Assembly (NCBI GenBank): GCA_003551745.1
Contig: PUNI01000368.1
Coordinates: forward strand, 1-12,702
Length of the DNA: 12,702 nt
Source of the DNA: Paracoccaceae bacterium
Lineage (GTDB): Bacteria > Pseudomonadota > Alphaproteobacteria > Rhodobacterales > Rhodobacteraceae
Direction: 5' to 3'
Position numbers and translations under genes: made by a program. Under the pieces are notes generated by a model, which had not been told where the DNA came from, made no database searches, and worked only from the letters and a program-made list of their open reading frames with translations. Of this stretch, positions 6,331 to 12,702 are shown piece after piece; the first letter of the stretch is position 1; every line of letters begins with the position of its first letter.

Positions 6331-6666
6331 ATGGGGGGGTGGTTGGCGCAGGTTGGTCTGCATGCGCGCGGGCTGCATGGCCTGCCCGAGGGCTTTGCGA
6401 GCGTTCAGGCCTCGAACGCCGGGCACCGGTATGTCGAGGATTTCGAGATCGGCGACAGGACCTACACCATCCACGAGAACCTCTCGAAACAGGTCCACGG
6501 CGACACGATGGGCAACCGGCGGGTCAGCCCGTCGGTCTTCGGGGGCGAAGGCGCGCTGGTCCGCTCTGCCGATCACCTGCTGACCGCGCTCTGCCGCGAT
6601 CCGGACACCTGCGCCGACGAGGTTGCAGCCGGACAGGCAGGCCGCGAGGCCGACGGCCATGGCTGA
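6331..6666 (+). CDS. Small unknown protein, first gene of the operon, with a short MaoC-like motif
   Basis: This frame encodes 111 residues if read from ATG 6331. Evidence for a gene: strong G/C third-position bias, and an eight-base overlap (ATGGCTGA) with the next gene, suggesting translational coupling. Residues 33-43 (RYVEDFEIGDR) resemble the N-terminal MaoC motif and the neighbouring MaoC protein's FFEDYEIGE, but nothing resembling the hot-dog catalytic segment follows, and other frames do not restore it. So it may be a truncated MaoC relative, a decayed remnant, or an unrelated small protein. The start is odd: GGAGGA abuts ATG 6331 with no spacer, while TTG 6343 lies 12 bases after it. 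Three Cys-containing stretches are absent; only Cys88 and Cys94 occur. Function unknown. Confidence 0.5.
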   Translation: MGGWLAQVGLHARGLHGLPEGFASVQASNAGHRYVEDFEIGDRTYTIHENLSKQVHGDTMGNRRVSPSVFGGEGALVRSADHLLTALCRDPDTCADEVAAGQAGREADGHG

Positions 6667-7810
6667 GATTCGCCTGCGCGGCATGACCTGGGATCATTCC
6701 CGCGGTTTCGATCCGATGGTTGCCACGGCACGGGAGTGGTCCCGGCGGCACCCTGGGGTCACCATCGACTGGGAGAAGCGTTCGTTGCAGGCCTTCGCCG
6801 ACCGGCCGATCCGCGAGATGGCGGATGCCTACGACCTCATGGTGATCGACCACCCGCATGTGGGCGAGGTGGCGGCAGAGGGCAACCTGATGGCGCTGGA
6901 CGGTCTCGGGCGGGATGACGCGCTTGCCTCGCTGGCGGCGTCATCTGTGGGGCTGTCGCACCCCTCCTACGCCTTCGAGGGTCGGCAATGGGCGCTGGCG
7001 ATCGACGCCGCCACCCCGGTGGCCGCCTTCCGCCCCGACCTGATCGCGGCTGCGCCGACCCGCTGGGAAGAGGCGAAGGCGCTGGCCCGCGCCGGCCGCG
7101 TGGCCTTTGCGCTGGTGCCGATCAACGCGCTGATGACCTTCTTCGGGCTCGCGCGCAACCTCGGCTATCCGGTGGCCGAGGATCCCGAGCGGCTGATGAC
7201 ACGCGACCATGGCGCGCATGTGCTGGCCGAGCTTTGCGAGATGGCCGCGCTGGTCGATCCGCGCTGCTTCGCCTGTGATCCCATCGCGATCTACGACTGG
7301 ATGGGCGGGGCGGCCGAGGCGCCGGCCTATTCCCCCTTCGGCTATGGCTACACCAACTATTCCCGCGACGGCTATTGTGCCCATCCGCTCGTCTTTGCCG
7401 ACGCGCCGGGCCTTGGAGATGCCGGCCCGCGCGGCACGGTGCTGGGCGGCACCGGCATCGCCGTCTCGGCCTTCACCCGCCATCCGGAGGCCGCGGTGGA
7501 TTACGCCTTCTGGATCGCCGGGGCCGAGTGCCAGCGTGGGCTCTACTTTGGCTCGGGCGGGCAGCCGGCCCACGCCGCTGCCTGGGACGACGGCGCCTGC
7601 AACGCCGCCTGCCGCGACTTCTTCCGCAACACCCGCGCCACGCTAGAGACGGCCTGGCTGCGCCCGCGCTACAACGGCTACATGTCCCTGCAGGACCGGG
7701 CCGGCGATCTGGTGCAGGCCTGCCTCAAGGGAGAGGCGCCTGCCGCCGGGACGCTCGACGCGCTGGACAGGCTCTACCGGGAGACGCGGCACGGGGAGAG
7801 GCAGCGATGA
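6659..7810 (+). CDS. Solute-binding-protein-like protein lacking a signal peptide
   Basis: This 383-residue protein looks like the bacterial extracellular solute-binding family 1 (sugar-type ABC binding proteins), with segments such as LMVIDHPHVGEVAAEGNLMALD (60-81), GGTGIAVSAFTRHPEAAVDYAFWI (263-286) and a C-terminal NGYMSLQDRAGDLV region. It begins MAEIRLRGMTWDHSRGFDP, with no hydrophobic signal or lipobox, and has eight cysteines (193, 203, 206, 240, 291, 314, 318, 355), including CFAC and CNAAC, atypical for a periplasmic binding protein. I infer a cytoplasmic location. It could bind the solute or its CoA derivative inside the cell, act as a sensor, or be a repurposed enzyme-like protein. 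Start at 6659 has GAGG nine bases upstream and overlaps the previous stop; its stop overlaps the next start (ATGA). Confidence 0.82.
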   Translation: MAEIRLRGMTWDHSRGFDPMVATAREWSRRHPGVTIDWEKRSLQAFADRPIREMADAYDLMVIDHPHVGEVAAEGNLMALDGLGRDDALASLAASSVGLSHPSYAFEGRQWALAIDAATPVAAFRPDLIAAAPTRWEEAKALARAGRVAFALVPINALMTFFGLARNLGYPVAEDPERLMTRDHGAHVLAELCEMAALVDPRCFACDPIAIYDWMGGAAEAPAYSPFGYGYTNYSRDGYCAHPLVFADAPGLGDAGPRGTVLGGTGIAVSAFTRHPEAAVDYAFWIAGAECQRGLYFGSGGQPAHAAAWDDGACNAACRDFFRNTRATLETAWLRPRYNGYMSLQDRAGDLVQACLKGEAPAAGTLDALDRLYRETRHGERQR

Positions 7811-9024
7811 CGCCCCTTCCGCAGGAGCATCGGCCGCTGCACGGGCTGGTGGTGGTCGATTTCTCGCAGTTCCTGTCGGGGCCCTACTGTGCGCTGAAGC
7901 TTGCCGATCTGGGCGCGCGGGTGATCAAGGTCGAGCGGCCGGGTGTCGGCGATCTCTGTCGCACGCTTTACCTGTCGGACACCGACATCGGCGATGCCAA
8001 CAGCCTCTTTCACGCCATCAACCGCAACAAGGAGAGCTTCACCGCCGATCTGCGGGATGAGGACGACCGAGCGCGGCTGTGGCGCCTTCTGGCGCGGGCC
8101 GACGTGATGATCCAGAACTTCCGACCCGGCGTGATCGAGCGGCAGGGTTTCGGCCATGACGCGGTGCGGGCCCTCAACCCGGGCATCGTCTACGGCTCGA
8201 TCTCGGGCTACGGCGAGGACGGGCCCTGGGCCGGGCTGCCGGGGCAGGACCTGCTGGCGCAGGCGCGCTCGGGGCTTCTGTGGCTGACCGGCAGCCGTGA
8301 CGACCCGCCCATGCCCATGGGGCTGGCGGTGGCCGACATGCTGGCCGGAGCGGCGCTGGCGCAGGGGATCCTCGCGGCGCTGGTGGGCCGGGGCCGCCAC
8401 GGCCGCGGCGCGCATGTTCAGACGAGCCTGCTGGAGGCGCTGATCGACTTCCAGTTCGAAGTTCTGACCACCCATCTCAATGACGGCCACCGCCCGCCGC
8501 TGCGCGCGGCGGTGGGGGGCGCGCATGCCTATCTGGGCGCGCCCTACGGCGTCTATCGCACCGCCGACGGCTGGCTGGCGCTGGCGATGACGCCCTCGCT
8601 CGCCCGGCTCGCAGAGCTGATGGAGCTGCCCGCCCTGCGTCCCTATTGCGACGACCCGGCCCTCGCCATGACCCGGCGCGACGAGATCAAGGGCCTCATC
8701 GCCGTGGCGGTGGCGACGCGACGCACCTCCGACTGGCTGGCGGTGCTGCAGCCGGCCGACATCTGGTGCGCCGAGGTGCTGGACTGGCCCGCGCTGATGG
8801 AGGCCGAGGCGTTCCGCCGGCTGGAACCCTTGCAGCGGATCTGGGGCGCCGGGCTGGATCTCGGCACCACCCGGGCGCCGATCCGCATCGACGGCGCCAC
8901 GCTGGCCAGTCCCCGGCCGGCACCCGGGCTGGGCGCCGACCGCGACGCCATCATTGCCGAATTCGGGCTCGACGCCGATGGCGCGCCCGCGACGGAACTC
9001 AGGGCGCGGGGCTCCGCGTCATGA
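7807..9024 (+). CDS. Class III (CaiB/BaiF-type) CoA-transferase
   Basis: This 405-residue protein has the usual length and features of the CaiB/BaiF family, intertwined dimers that move CoA between carboxylic acids: LHGLVVVDFSQFLSGPYCALKLADLGARVIKVERPGVGD (11-49), the NRNKESFTADLR stretch (72-83), IQNFRPGVIERQGFG (102-116), and GRGAHVQTSLLEAL (199-212). By alignment to oxalate formyl-CoA transferase, whose nucleophile is Asp169 in LGDS, the catalytic Asp is Asp177 in LAVADMLAG. The start overlaps the upstream stop as ATGA, with a good GGGGAGAGG ribosome site at 7793-7801. It sits inside the ABC importer operon, so its acid substrate is probably the imported solute or a product of it. Donor and acceptor are unknown. 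The last 15-20 residues are variable. Confidence 0.94.
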   Translation: MTPLPQEHRPLHGLVVVDFSQFLSGPYCALKLADLGARVIKVERPGVGDLCRTLYLSDTDIGDANSLFHAINRNKESFTADLRDEDDRARLWRLLARADVMIQNFRPGVIERQGFGHDAVRALNPGIVYGSISGYGEDGPWAGLPGQDLLAQARSGLLWLTGSRDDPPMPMGLAVADMLAGAALAQGILAALVGRGRHGRGAHVQTSLLEALIDFQFEVLTTHLNDGHRPPLRAAVGGAHAYLGAPYGVYRTADGWLALAMTPSLARLAELMELPALRPYCDDPALAMTRRDEIKGLIAVAVATRRTSDWLAVLQPADIWCAEVLDWPALMEAEAFRRLEPLQRIWGAGLDLGTTRAPIRIDGATLASPRPAPGLGADRDAIIAEFGLDADGAPATELRARGSAS

Positions 9025-9067
9025 GGGCGGGAGAAACGCCCGCCGGCTGCAACCAAGGGAGGACGAC

Positions 9068-10393
9068 ATGAACATGACCCTGAAGGCGCTGGCCCTCGGT
9101 GTCTCGGCGACGGCGATGATCGCCGGGTCGGCCGCGGCCGAGATCGATTACGGCAGCTTCCCCGACTACACGCTGCGGGTGAAGCTGATCGGCGGCGCGC
9201 AGTACGAGCCGCTCTATGCCGAGATCGGACAGTGGGAGGAGGCGACCGGCGCCACCGTGCAGATCCTGTCGCGGCAGAACCACTTCGACCTCGACCGTGA
9301 AATCAAGCAGGACATCGCCGCCGGCACGCTCAACTGGTGCGTGGGCTCGAACCACACCAGCTTCGCGCCGCAATACGGCAACATCTACGCCGATCTGACC
9401 GAGTTGATCGATGCCGAGGTGCTGGCCGAATTCGTGCCCCTGGTGCTGGAGCACTCCACGGTCGGCGAACGGCTGGTGCAACTGCCGCGGCACTCGGATG
9501 TCTCGAACCTCTTCTTCCTGCAATCGCTCTACGAGGACGAGGAGCGCGCGGCATCCTTCGAGGACGAACACGGGTATCCTCTGGCCCCGCCCGAGACATG
9601 GGATCAGGTGCGCGACCAGGCGATGTTCTTCGCCGATCCGCCCGATTTCTTCGGCACCCAGTTCGTCGGCCGCGACGAGGCCGTCAGCGGGCGCTTCTAC
9701 GAGATGCTGGTGGCCGAGGGCGGCGAGCTCTTCACCGACGATTGGGAGCCGGCGTTCAACTCCGAGGCCGGGGTTCGGGCGCTGTCGTGGTTCGTCGATC
9801 TCTATGACGCGGGCGCGGTGCCCGCGGGTGTGCCCAACTATCTGTGGGACGACACTGGCCTCGGCTTCGCCTCGGGATCGGTGGCGCTGAACCTCGACTG
9901 GGCGGGTTGGGCGGCCTTCTTCAACGACCCCGACGAATCCGCCGCGGCCGGCAACATCGGGCTGGTGCGTGCGCCGATGGGCTCGGCCGGGATCCGCACC
10001 GGCTGGTCGGGCAGCCACAGCTTCTCGATCACCGAAACCTGCGACAACAAAGAAGCCGCGGCCTCGTTCGTCACCTTCCTGACCGACCATGACCGGCAGA
10101 TGGTGGAGGCGCGCCGCGGCCTGCTGCCCACCCGCACCCGGGTCTGGGAGACCGCGATGGACGAATTCCGCGAGGGCGGCGACGAGTTCATGGTGACGGT
10201 GTTCGAGACCTATCAGGCGTCGATGGCCGAGGATGCCTTCACGCCGCCTCTGATCCCGGAATGGATCGAGGTGTCGAACGTGCTCTGGCCGCAGCTTCAG
10301 GCCGCCATGGTCGGCGACCGCACCCCGCAGGAGGCGCTGGACGCCGCCGCGGCCGAGGCGCTGATCATCATGGAAGACGCAGGCTACCGCTGA
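9068..10393 (+). CDS. ABC transporter solute-binding protein (family 1, CUT1 type)
   Basis: This 441-residue protein starts with a signal peptide (MNMTLKALALGVSATAMIAGSAAA, predicted cleavage after residue 24), so it is exported to the periplasm. The mature part has the sugar-type binding-protein layout: N-terminal lobe strand YTLRVKLIGGAQYEPLYAEI, EWEEATGATVQIL-like second strand, a DIAAGTLNWCVGSNHTSFAPQY segment, and in the second lobe the AGNIGLVRAPMG and RTGWSGSHSFSITETCDNKEAAASFVTFL stretches typical of this family. AGGGAGGA eight to thirteen bases upstream supports the ATG at 9068. It is followed by a strong hairpin and the permease genes, the normal order for CUT1 importers. Ligand unknown: the family covers oligosaccharides, glycerol phosphate, polyols and others. 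Confidence 0.93.
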   Translation: MNMTLKALALGVSATAMIAGSAAAEIDYGSFPDYTLRVKLIGGAQYEPLYAEIGQWEEATGATVQILSRQNHFDLDREIKQDIAAGTLNWCVGSNHTSFAPQYGNIYADLTELIDAEVLAEFVPLVLEHSTVGERLVQLPRHSDVSNLFFLQSLYEDEERAASFEDEHGYPLAPPETWDQVRDQAMFFADPPDFFGTQFVGRDEAVSGRFYEMLVAEGGELFTDDWEPAFNSEAGVRALSWFVDLYDAGAVPAGVPNYLWDDTGLGFASGSVALNLDWAGWAAFFNDPDESAAAGNIGLVRAPMGSAGIRTGWSGSHSFSITETCDNKEAAASFVTFLTDHDRQMVEARRGLLPTRTRVWETAMDEFREGGDEFMVTVFETYQASMAEDAFTPPLIPEWIEVSNVLWPQLQAAMVGDRTPQEALDAAAAEALIIMEDAGYR

Positions 10394-10409
10394 GTGCCAC
10401 GCGAGGGAG

Positions 10410-10440
10410 GGGGCCGGCGCGTCACCGACGGGCCGGCCCC
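10410..10440 (+). other. Strong intercistronic hairpin between binding protein and permease genes
   Basis: GGGGCCGGC (10410-10418) pairs perfectly with GCCGGCCCC (10432-10440). Inside, CGTC (10420-10423) pairs with GACG (10427-10430) around a three-base loop, with one G-G mismatch between the stems. No T-run follows. Hairpins between binding-protein and permease genes commonly protect the upstream mRNA and allow more binding protein than permease to be made; I infer that role. Confidence 0.6.
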
Positions 10441-10455
10441 GCGATCCGGGGATCG

Positions 10456-11370
10456 ATGATGTTGCGAGCGCTTCGTGCCCGCCAGACCGCGCTGGCACCC
10501 CTGGTGCTGCTGCTGCCGGCCTTCACCGTGATGCTGTTCGTCGTCGCGCTGCCGCTGGCGTTCTCGTTCTACACAAGCCTGACGCCCTACCGGCTGATCC
10601 GGCCCGAGACGATCGAGATCTTCATCGGAGCGCGCAACTATGTCCGGCTGTGGGACAACCCGGTCTTCTGGGCGGCCTTCTGGCGCACCATCCTGTTCCT
10701 CGCCATCGCGCTGAACGTCGAGCTTCTGCTGGGCCTGGGGATTGCGCTTCTGATCAACCGGCTGACCTGGGGCCAGCGCACGCTGCGCACCATCATGATG
10801 TTCCCGATGATGTTCTCGCCGATCCTGGTCGGCTTCCAGTTCAAGTTCATCTTCAACGACAACATAGGCATCGTGAACAATGCCCTGCAGGCGCTGGGCC
10901 TGACCGACCGGGCGATCCCCTGGCTCGTGGACGCCCAGCTGGCGATGTTCTCGATCATCGTGGCCGAGGTCTGGATGTCGACCTCGATCTTCGCGATCCT
11001 GCTGCTGGCCGGGCTGCTGGCGATGCCGCGCGATCCCATCGAGGCCGCCCGGGTGGACGGCTGCAACTCGTGGCAGGTGTTCCGCCACATCACCTTGCCG
11101 TTCCTGATGCCGTTCATCTTCATCGCCATGACGATCCGCTCGCTCGATGTGGCGCGGGCCTACGACATCGTGCATGTGATGACCGGGGGCGGGCCGGCCG
11201 GGCGGACCGAGCTGCTGTGGACCCTGCTCGCCCGCGTGGGCTACGACAACGCGCGGATGGGCGAGGCCAACGCCATGGCCTATGTCTCGACGCTCCTGTC
11301 GATCGCCTTCACGGTGTTCTTCTTCCGCAAGCTCATGGCCGCACGCCGCTACATGGGGGGCGCGGAATGA
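10456..11370 (+). CDS. CUT1-type ABC transporter permease, first subunit (MalF/UgpA-like)
   Basis: This 304-residue inner-membrane protein has about six hydrophobic segments (roughly 12-38, 75-103, 112-132, 160-188, 210-228, 274-294). The EAA loop that docks on the ATPase is EAARVDGCNSWQVFRHITLP (196-215), correctly placed between late membrane helices. It lacks the long N-terminal extension of E. coli MalF, as is usual for UgpA-like subunits. Two adjacent ATG codons (10456, 10459) are candidate starts after a weak GGGG at 10448-10451. Its stop overlaps the next gene's ATG (ATGA), so the two permeases should be made in equal amounts and form a heterodimer. Confidence 0.94.
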   Translation: MMLRALRARQTALAPLVLLLPAFTVMLFVVALPLAFSFYTSLTPYRLIRPETIEIFIGARNYVRLWDNPVFWAAFWRTILFLAIALNVELLLGLGIALLINRLTWGQRTLRTIMMFPMMFSPILVGFQFKFIFNDNIGIVNNALQALGLTDRAIPWLVDAQLAMFSIIVAEVWMSTSIFAILLLAGLLAMPRDPIEAARVDGCNSWQVFRHITLPFLMPFIFIAMTIRSLDVARAYDIVHVMTGGGPAGRTELLWTLLARVGYDNARMGEANAMAYVSTLLSIAFTVFFFRKLMAARRYMGGAE

Positions 11371-12224
11371 GCCGGGCGGCGAAACAGCGCCTCGCCTCGG
11401 TGGGGCTGTGGCTGGTCACCTTCCTTCTGATGGTGATCATGTGCATCCCCGGCCTCTGGGTGGTGCTGTCGGCCTTCCGTCCGAACCGCGAGATCCTGGC
11501 CCGTCCGCCGGTCTGGGTGCCCGAGCGGCTGACGCTGAACAACTTCGCAAAGATCTTCGGCCTCGGCGAGGCGCAGGTGGCGATCCCCGTGGGGTCCTAT
11601 TTCATGAACTCGCTGGTGATCGCGCTGACCTCGACCTTCGTGGCGCTGGTGATCGGGATGGCCGGCGGCTATGCCTTTGCGCGCTTCCGCTTCCGCTTCA
11701 AGAATTCGCTCTTCCTGTCCTTGATGCTGTTCCGCACCGTGCCCGGCATCGCGCTGTCGCTGCCGCTCTTCATGCTGTGGAGCCGGCTGGGCATCATCGA
11801 CACGCAGATGGGGCTGATCATCGTCTACATCGCGCTCAACGTGCCCTTCACGATCTGGCTGATCGACAGCTTCTTCCGCCAGATCCCGATGTCGCTGTCG
11901 GAGGCCGCTCAGGTGGACGGCTGCACCCGCTGGCAGGCGTTCTGGAAGATCGAGTTTCCGCTGGCCAAGGGCGGTATCGCGGCGGCCGGGGTCTTCGCCT
12001 TCCTGACCAGCTGGAACGAATACGCGCTGGCCGCGCAGCTCACACGCTCGACCGACAGCAAGACGCTGCCGGTGGGGCTGATGGATTTCACCGCGCAGTT
12101 CACCATCGACTGGGCGGGGATGAGCGCCATGGCCGTCATCATCATCATCCCGGCGCTGATACTGACCTTCCTCGTCCAGAAGCATCTGATCCGCGGGCTC
12201 ACCTTCGGCGGCGTCAAGGGGTAG
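11367..12224 (+). CDS. CUT1-type ABC transporter permease, second subunit (MalG/UgpE-like)
   Basis: This 285-residue inner-membrane protein has about six hydrophobic segments (roughly 12-36, 80-103, 115-138, 147-170, 203-216, 252-270). Its EAA loop is EAAQVDGCTRWQAFWKIEFP (179-198), followed by the MalG-typical SWNEYALA stretch (215-222) and C-terminal LTFGGVKG ending. It should pair with the preceding permease to form the translocation channel. A G-run at 11355-11360 lies six bases before the ATG, which overlaps the previous stop. Confidence 0.95.
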   Translation: MSRAAKQRLASVGLWLVTFLLMVIMCIPGLWVVLSAFRPNREILARPPVWVPERLTLNNFAKIFGLGEAQVAIPVGSYFMNSLVIALTSTFVALVIGMAGGYAFARFRFRFKNSLFLSLMLFRTVPGIALSLPLFMLWSRLGIIDTQMGLIIVYIALNVPFTIWLIDSFFRQIPMSLSEAAQVDGCTRWQAFWKIEFPLAKGGIAAAGVFAFLTSWNEYALAAQLTRSTDSKTLPVGLMDFTAQFTIDWAGMSAMAVIIIIPALILTFLVQKHLIRGLTFGGVKG

Positions 12225-12227
12225 GGC

Positions 12228-12702
12228 ATGGCCGAGATATCGCTGCGCAAGCTGGTGAAGAGCTACGGCCGGATGACCGTCGTCCACGGCATCGACCTCG
12301 AGATCGCCAACAACGAGTTCGTTGTGCTGGTCGGGCCGTCAGGGTGCGGGAAATCCACCACGCTGCGAATGATCGCCGGGCTGGAGGACATCTCGGACGG
12401 CGAGATCCGCATCCGCGGCCGGCTCGTGAACGACCTGCCCCCGCGCAAGCGCAACATCTCGATGGTCTTCCAGAACTATGCGCTCTATCCGCACATGACG
12501 GTGCGCGACAATCTCGGCTTCGGGCTGAAGATCGCGGGCCAGAGCAAGGCCGTGGTGGCCGAGCGCGTGGCCGAGGCGGCCGGCATCCTCGGTCTGTCCG
12601 ACCTGCTCGACCGGCTGCCGGCGGAGCTGTCGGGTGGCCAGCGCCAGCGCGTGGCCATGGGCCGCGCGATCGTCCGCCATCCCGACGCCTTTCTTTTCGA
12701 CG
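12228..12702 (+). CDS. ABC transporter ATP-binding protein, MalK/UgpC type (3' end beyond the window)
   Basis: The first 158 residues are present; the reading frame stays open to the window edge. Walker A is GPSGCGKST (36-44), the Q-loop glutamine is Gln82 in [13 protein letters not shown], the ABC signature is LSGGQ (134-138), and Walker B begins AFLFD (154-158) at the last base. The missing part should hold the catalytic Glu, H-loop and, if MalK-like, a regulatory C-terminal domain. AAGGGG (12216-12221) lies six bases upstream of the ATG, and the gene starts three bases after the permease stop. It powers the importer encoded by the preceding genes. Confidence 0.96.
   Translation, partial: MAEISLRKLVKSYGRMTVVHGIDLEIANNEFVVLVGPSGCGKSTTLRMIAGLEDISDGEIRIRGRLVNDLPPRKRNISMVFQNYALYPHMTVRDNLGFGLKIAGQSKAVVAERVAEAAGILGLSDLLDRLPAELSGGQRQRVAMGRAIVRHPDAFLFD

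Noticed and set aside
6623..6658. TTG start at 6623 extending the signal-less binding-like protein.
   Set aside because: The extension (MQPDRQAARPTA) adds no signal peptide, while ATG 6659 has GAGG at a workable distance and a coupled overlap with the preceding stop.
6331..6666. Small first gene as a frameshifted full MaoC gene.
   Set aside because: Neither alternative frame after the MaoC-like motif contains the hot-dog catalytic segment, so a simple frameshift does not restore the domain.
6229..6684. Minus-strand frame starting with a lipoprotein-like signal (AVGLAACLSGC).
   Set aside because: It lies opposite the small plus-strand gene and the operon promoter region, runs through the 27-bp element, and the remainder has no protein-like features; third-position bias favours the plus frame.
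8999..10498. Long minus-strand open frame of 499 codons.
   Set aside because: It lies opposite the clear solute-binding protein gene with signal peptide; His/Arg/Gly-rich composition is typical of an antisense frame in GC-rich DNA.
1..12702. CRISPR arrays, tRNA or rRNA genes, insertion sequences and integrase attachment sites.
   Set aside because: No regularly spaced repeats, cloverleaf-like segments, transposase-like proteins or terminal inverted repeats were seen on either strand.

Overview
The window is GC-rich, with strong G/C preference at third codon positions and tightly packed, often overlapping genes (ATGA junctions). Protein content (CUT1-type ABC importer, IclR regulator, CaiB/BaiF CoA-transferase, MaoC dehydratase) looks like an alphaproteobacterium, most likely of the Rhodobacterales/Paracoccaceae type. 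That assignment is inference from gene style; no rRNA or marker gene is present.

Layout. 1-204: no gene, GC-rich palindromes. 205-1314 (-): Ntn-type linear amide C-N hydrolase of the choloylglycine hydrolase family. 1315-1470: its promoter region. 1471-3312 (-): MscS-family mechanosensitive channel with an exported N-terminal domain. 3313-3763: gene-free divergent spacer. 3764-4591 (+): IclR-family regulator. 4601-5665 and 5662-6114 (-): a two-gene unit, MaoC dehydratase then Gfo/Idh/MocA oxidoreductase, converging on iclR. 6115-6330: divergent control region. 6331-12702 (+, runs off the window): an operon of a small unknown protein, a solute-binding-like protein without signal peptide, a class III CoA-transferase, an exported solute-binding protein, two CUT1 permeases and the start of a MalK-type ATPase.

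Working model. The importer brings in an unidentified solute. The CoA-transferase would convert an acid to its CoA ester, the MaoC protein would hydrate or dehydrate an enoyl/hydroxyacyl-CoA, and the Gfo/Idh enzyme would oxidise or reduce a polyol- or sugar-like compound. IclR, lying beside the divergent units, is the obvious regulator. Coupling a CUT1 sugar-type importer to CoA-thioester chemistry, with a second signal-less binding protein in the same operon, is the unusual part.

The most informative non-coding signal is a 27-bp element that recurs at three start regions: the amide hydrolase (1339-1365), the MaoC-Gfo/Idh unit (6147-6173) and the transporter operon (6281-6307). Thirteen columns are identical in all three. 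It overlaps the predicted -10 of the maoC promoter and the -35 of the transporter promoter, as expected of an operator. This would put the distant amide hydrolase in the same regulon, suggesting that an amide or N-acyl compound feeds the pathway.
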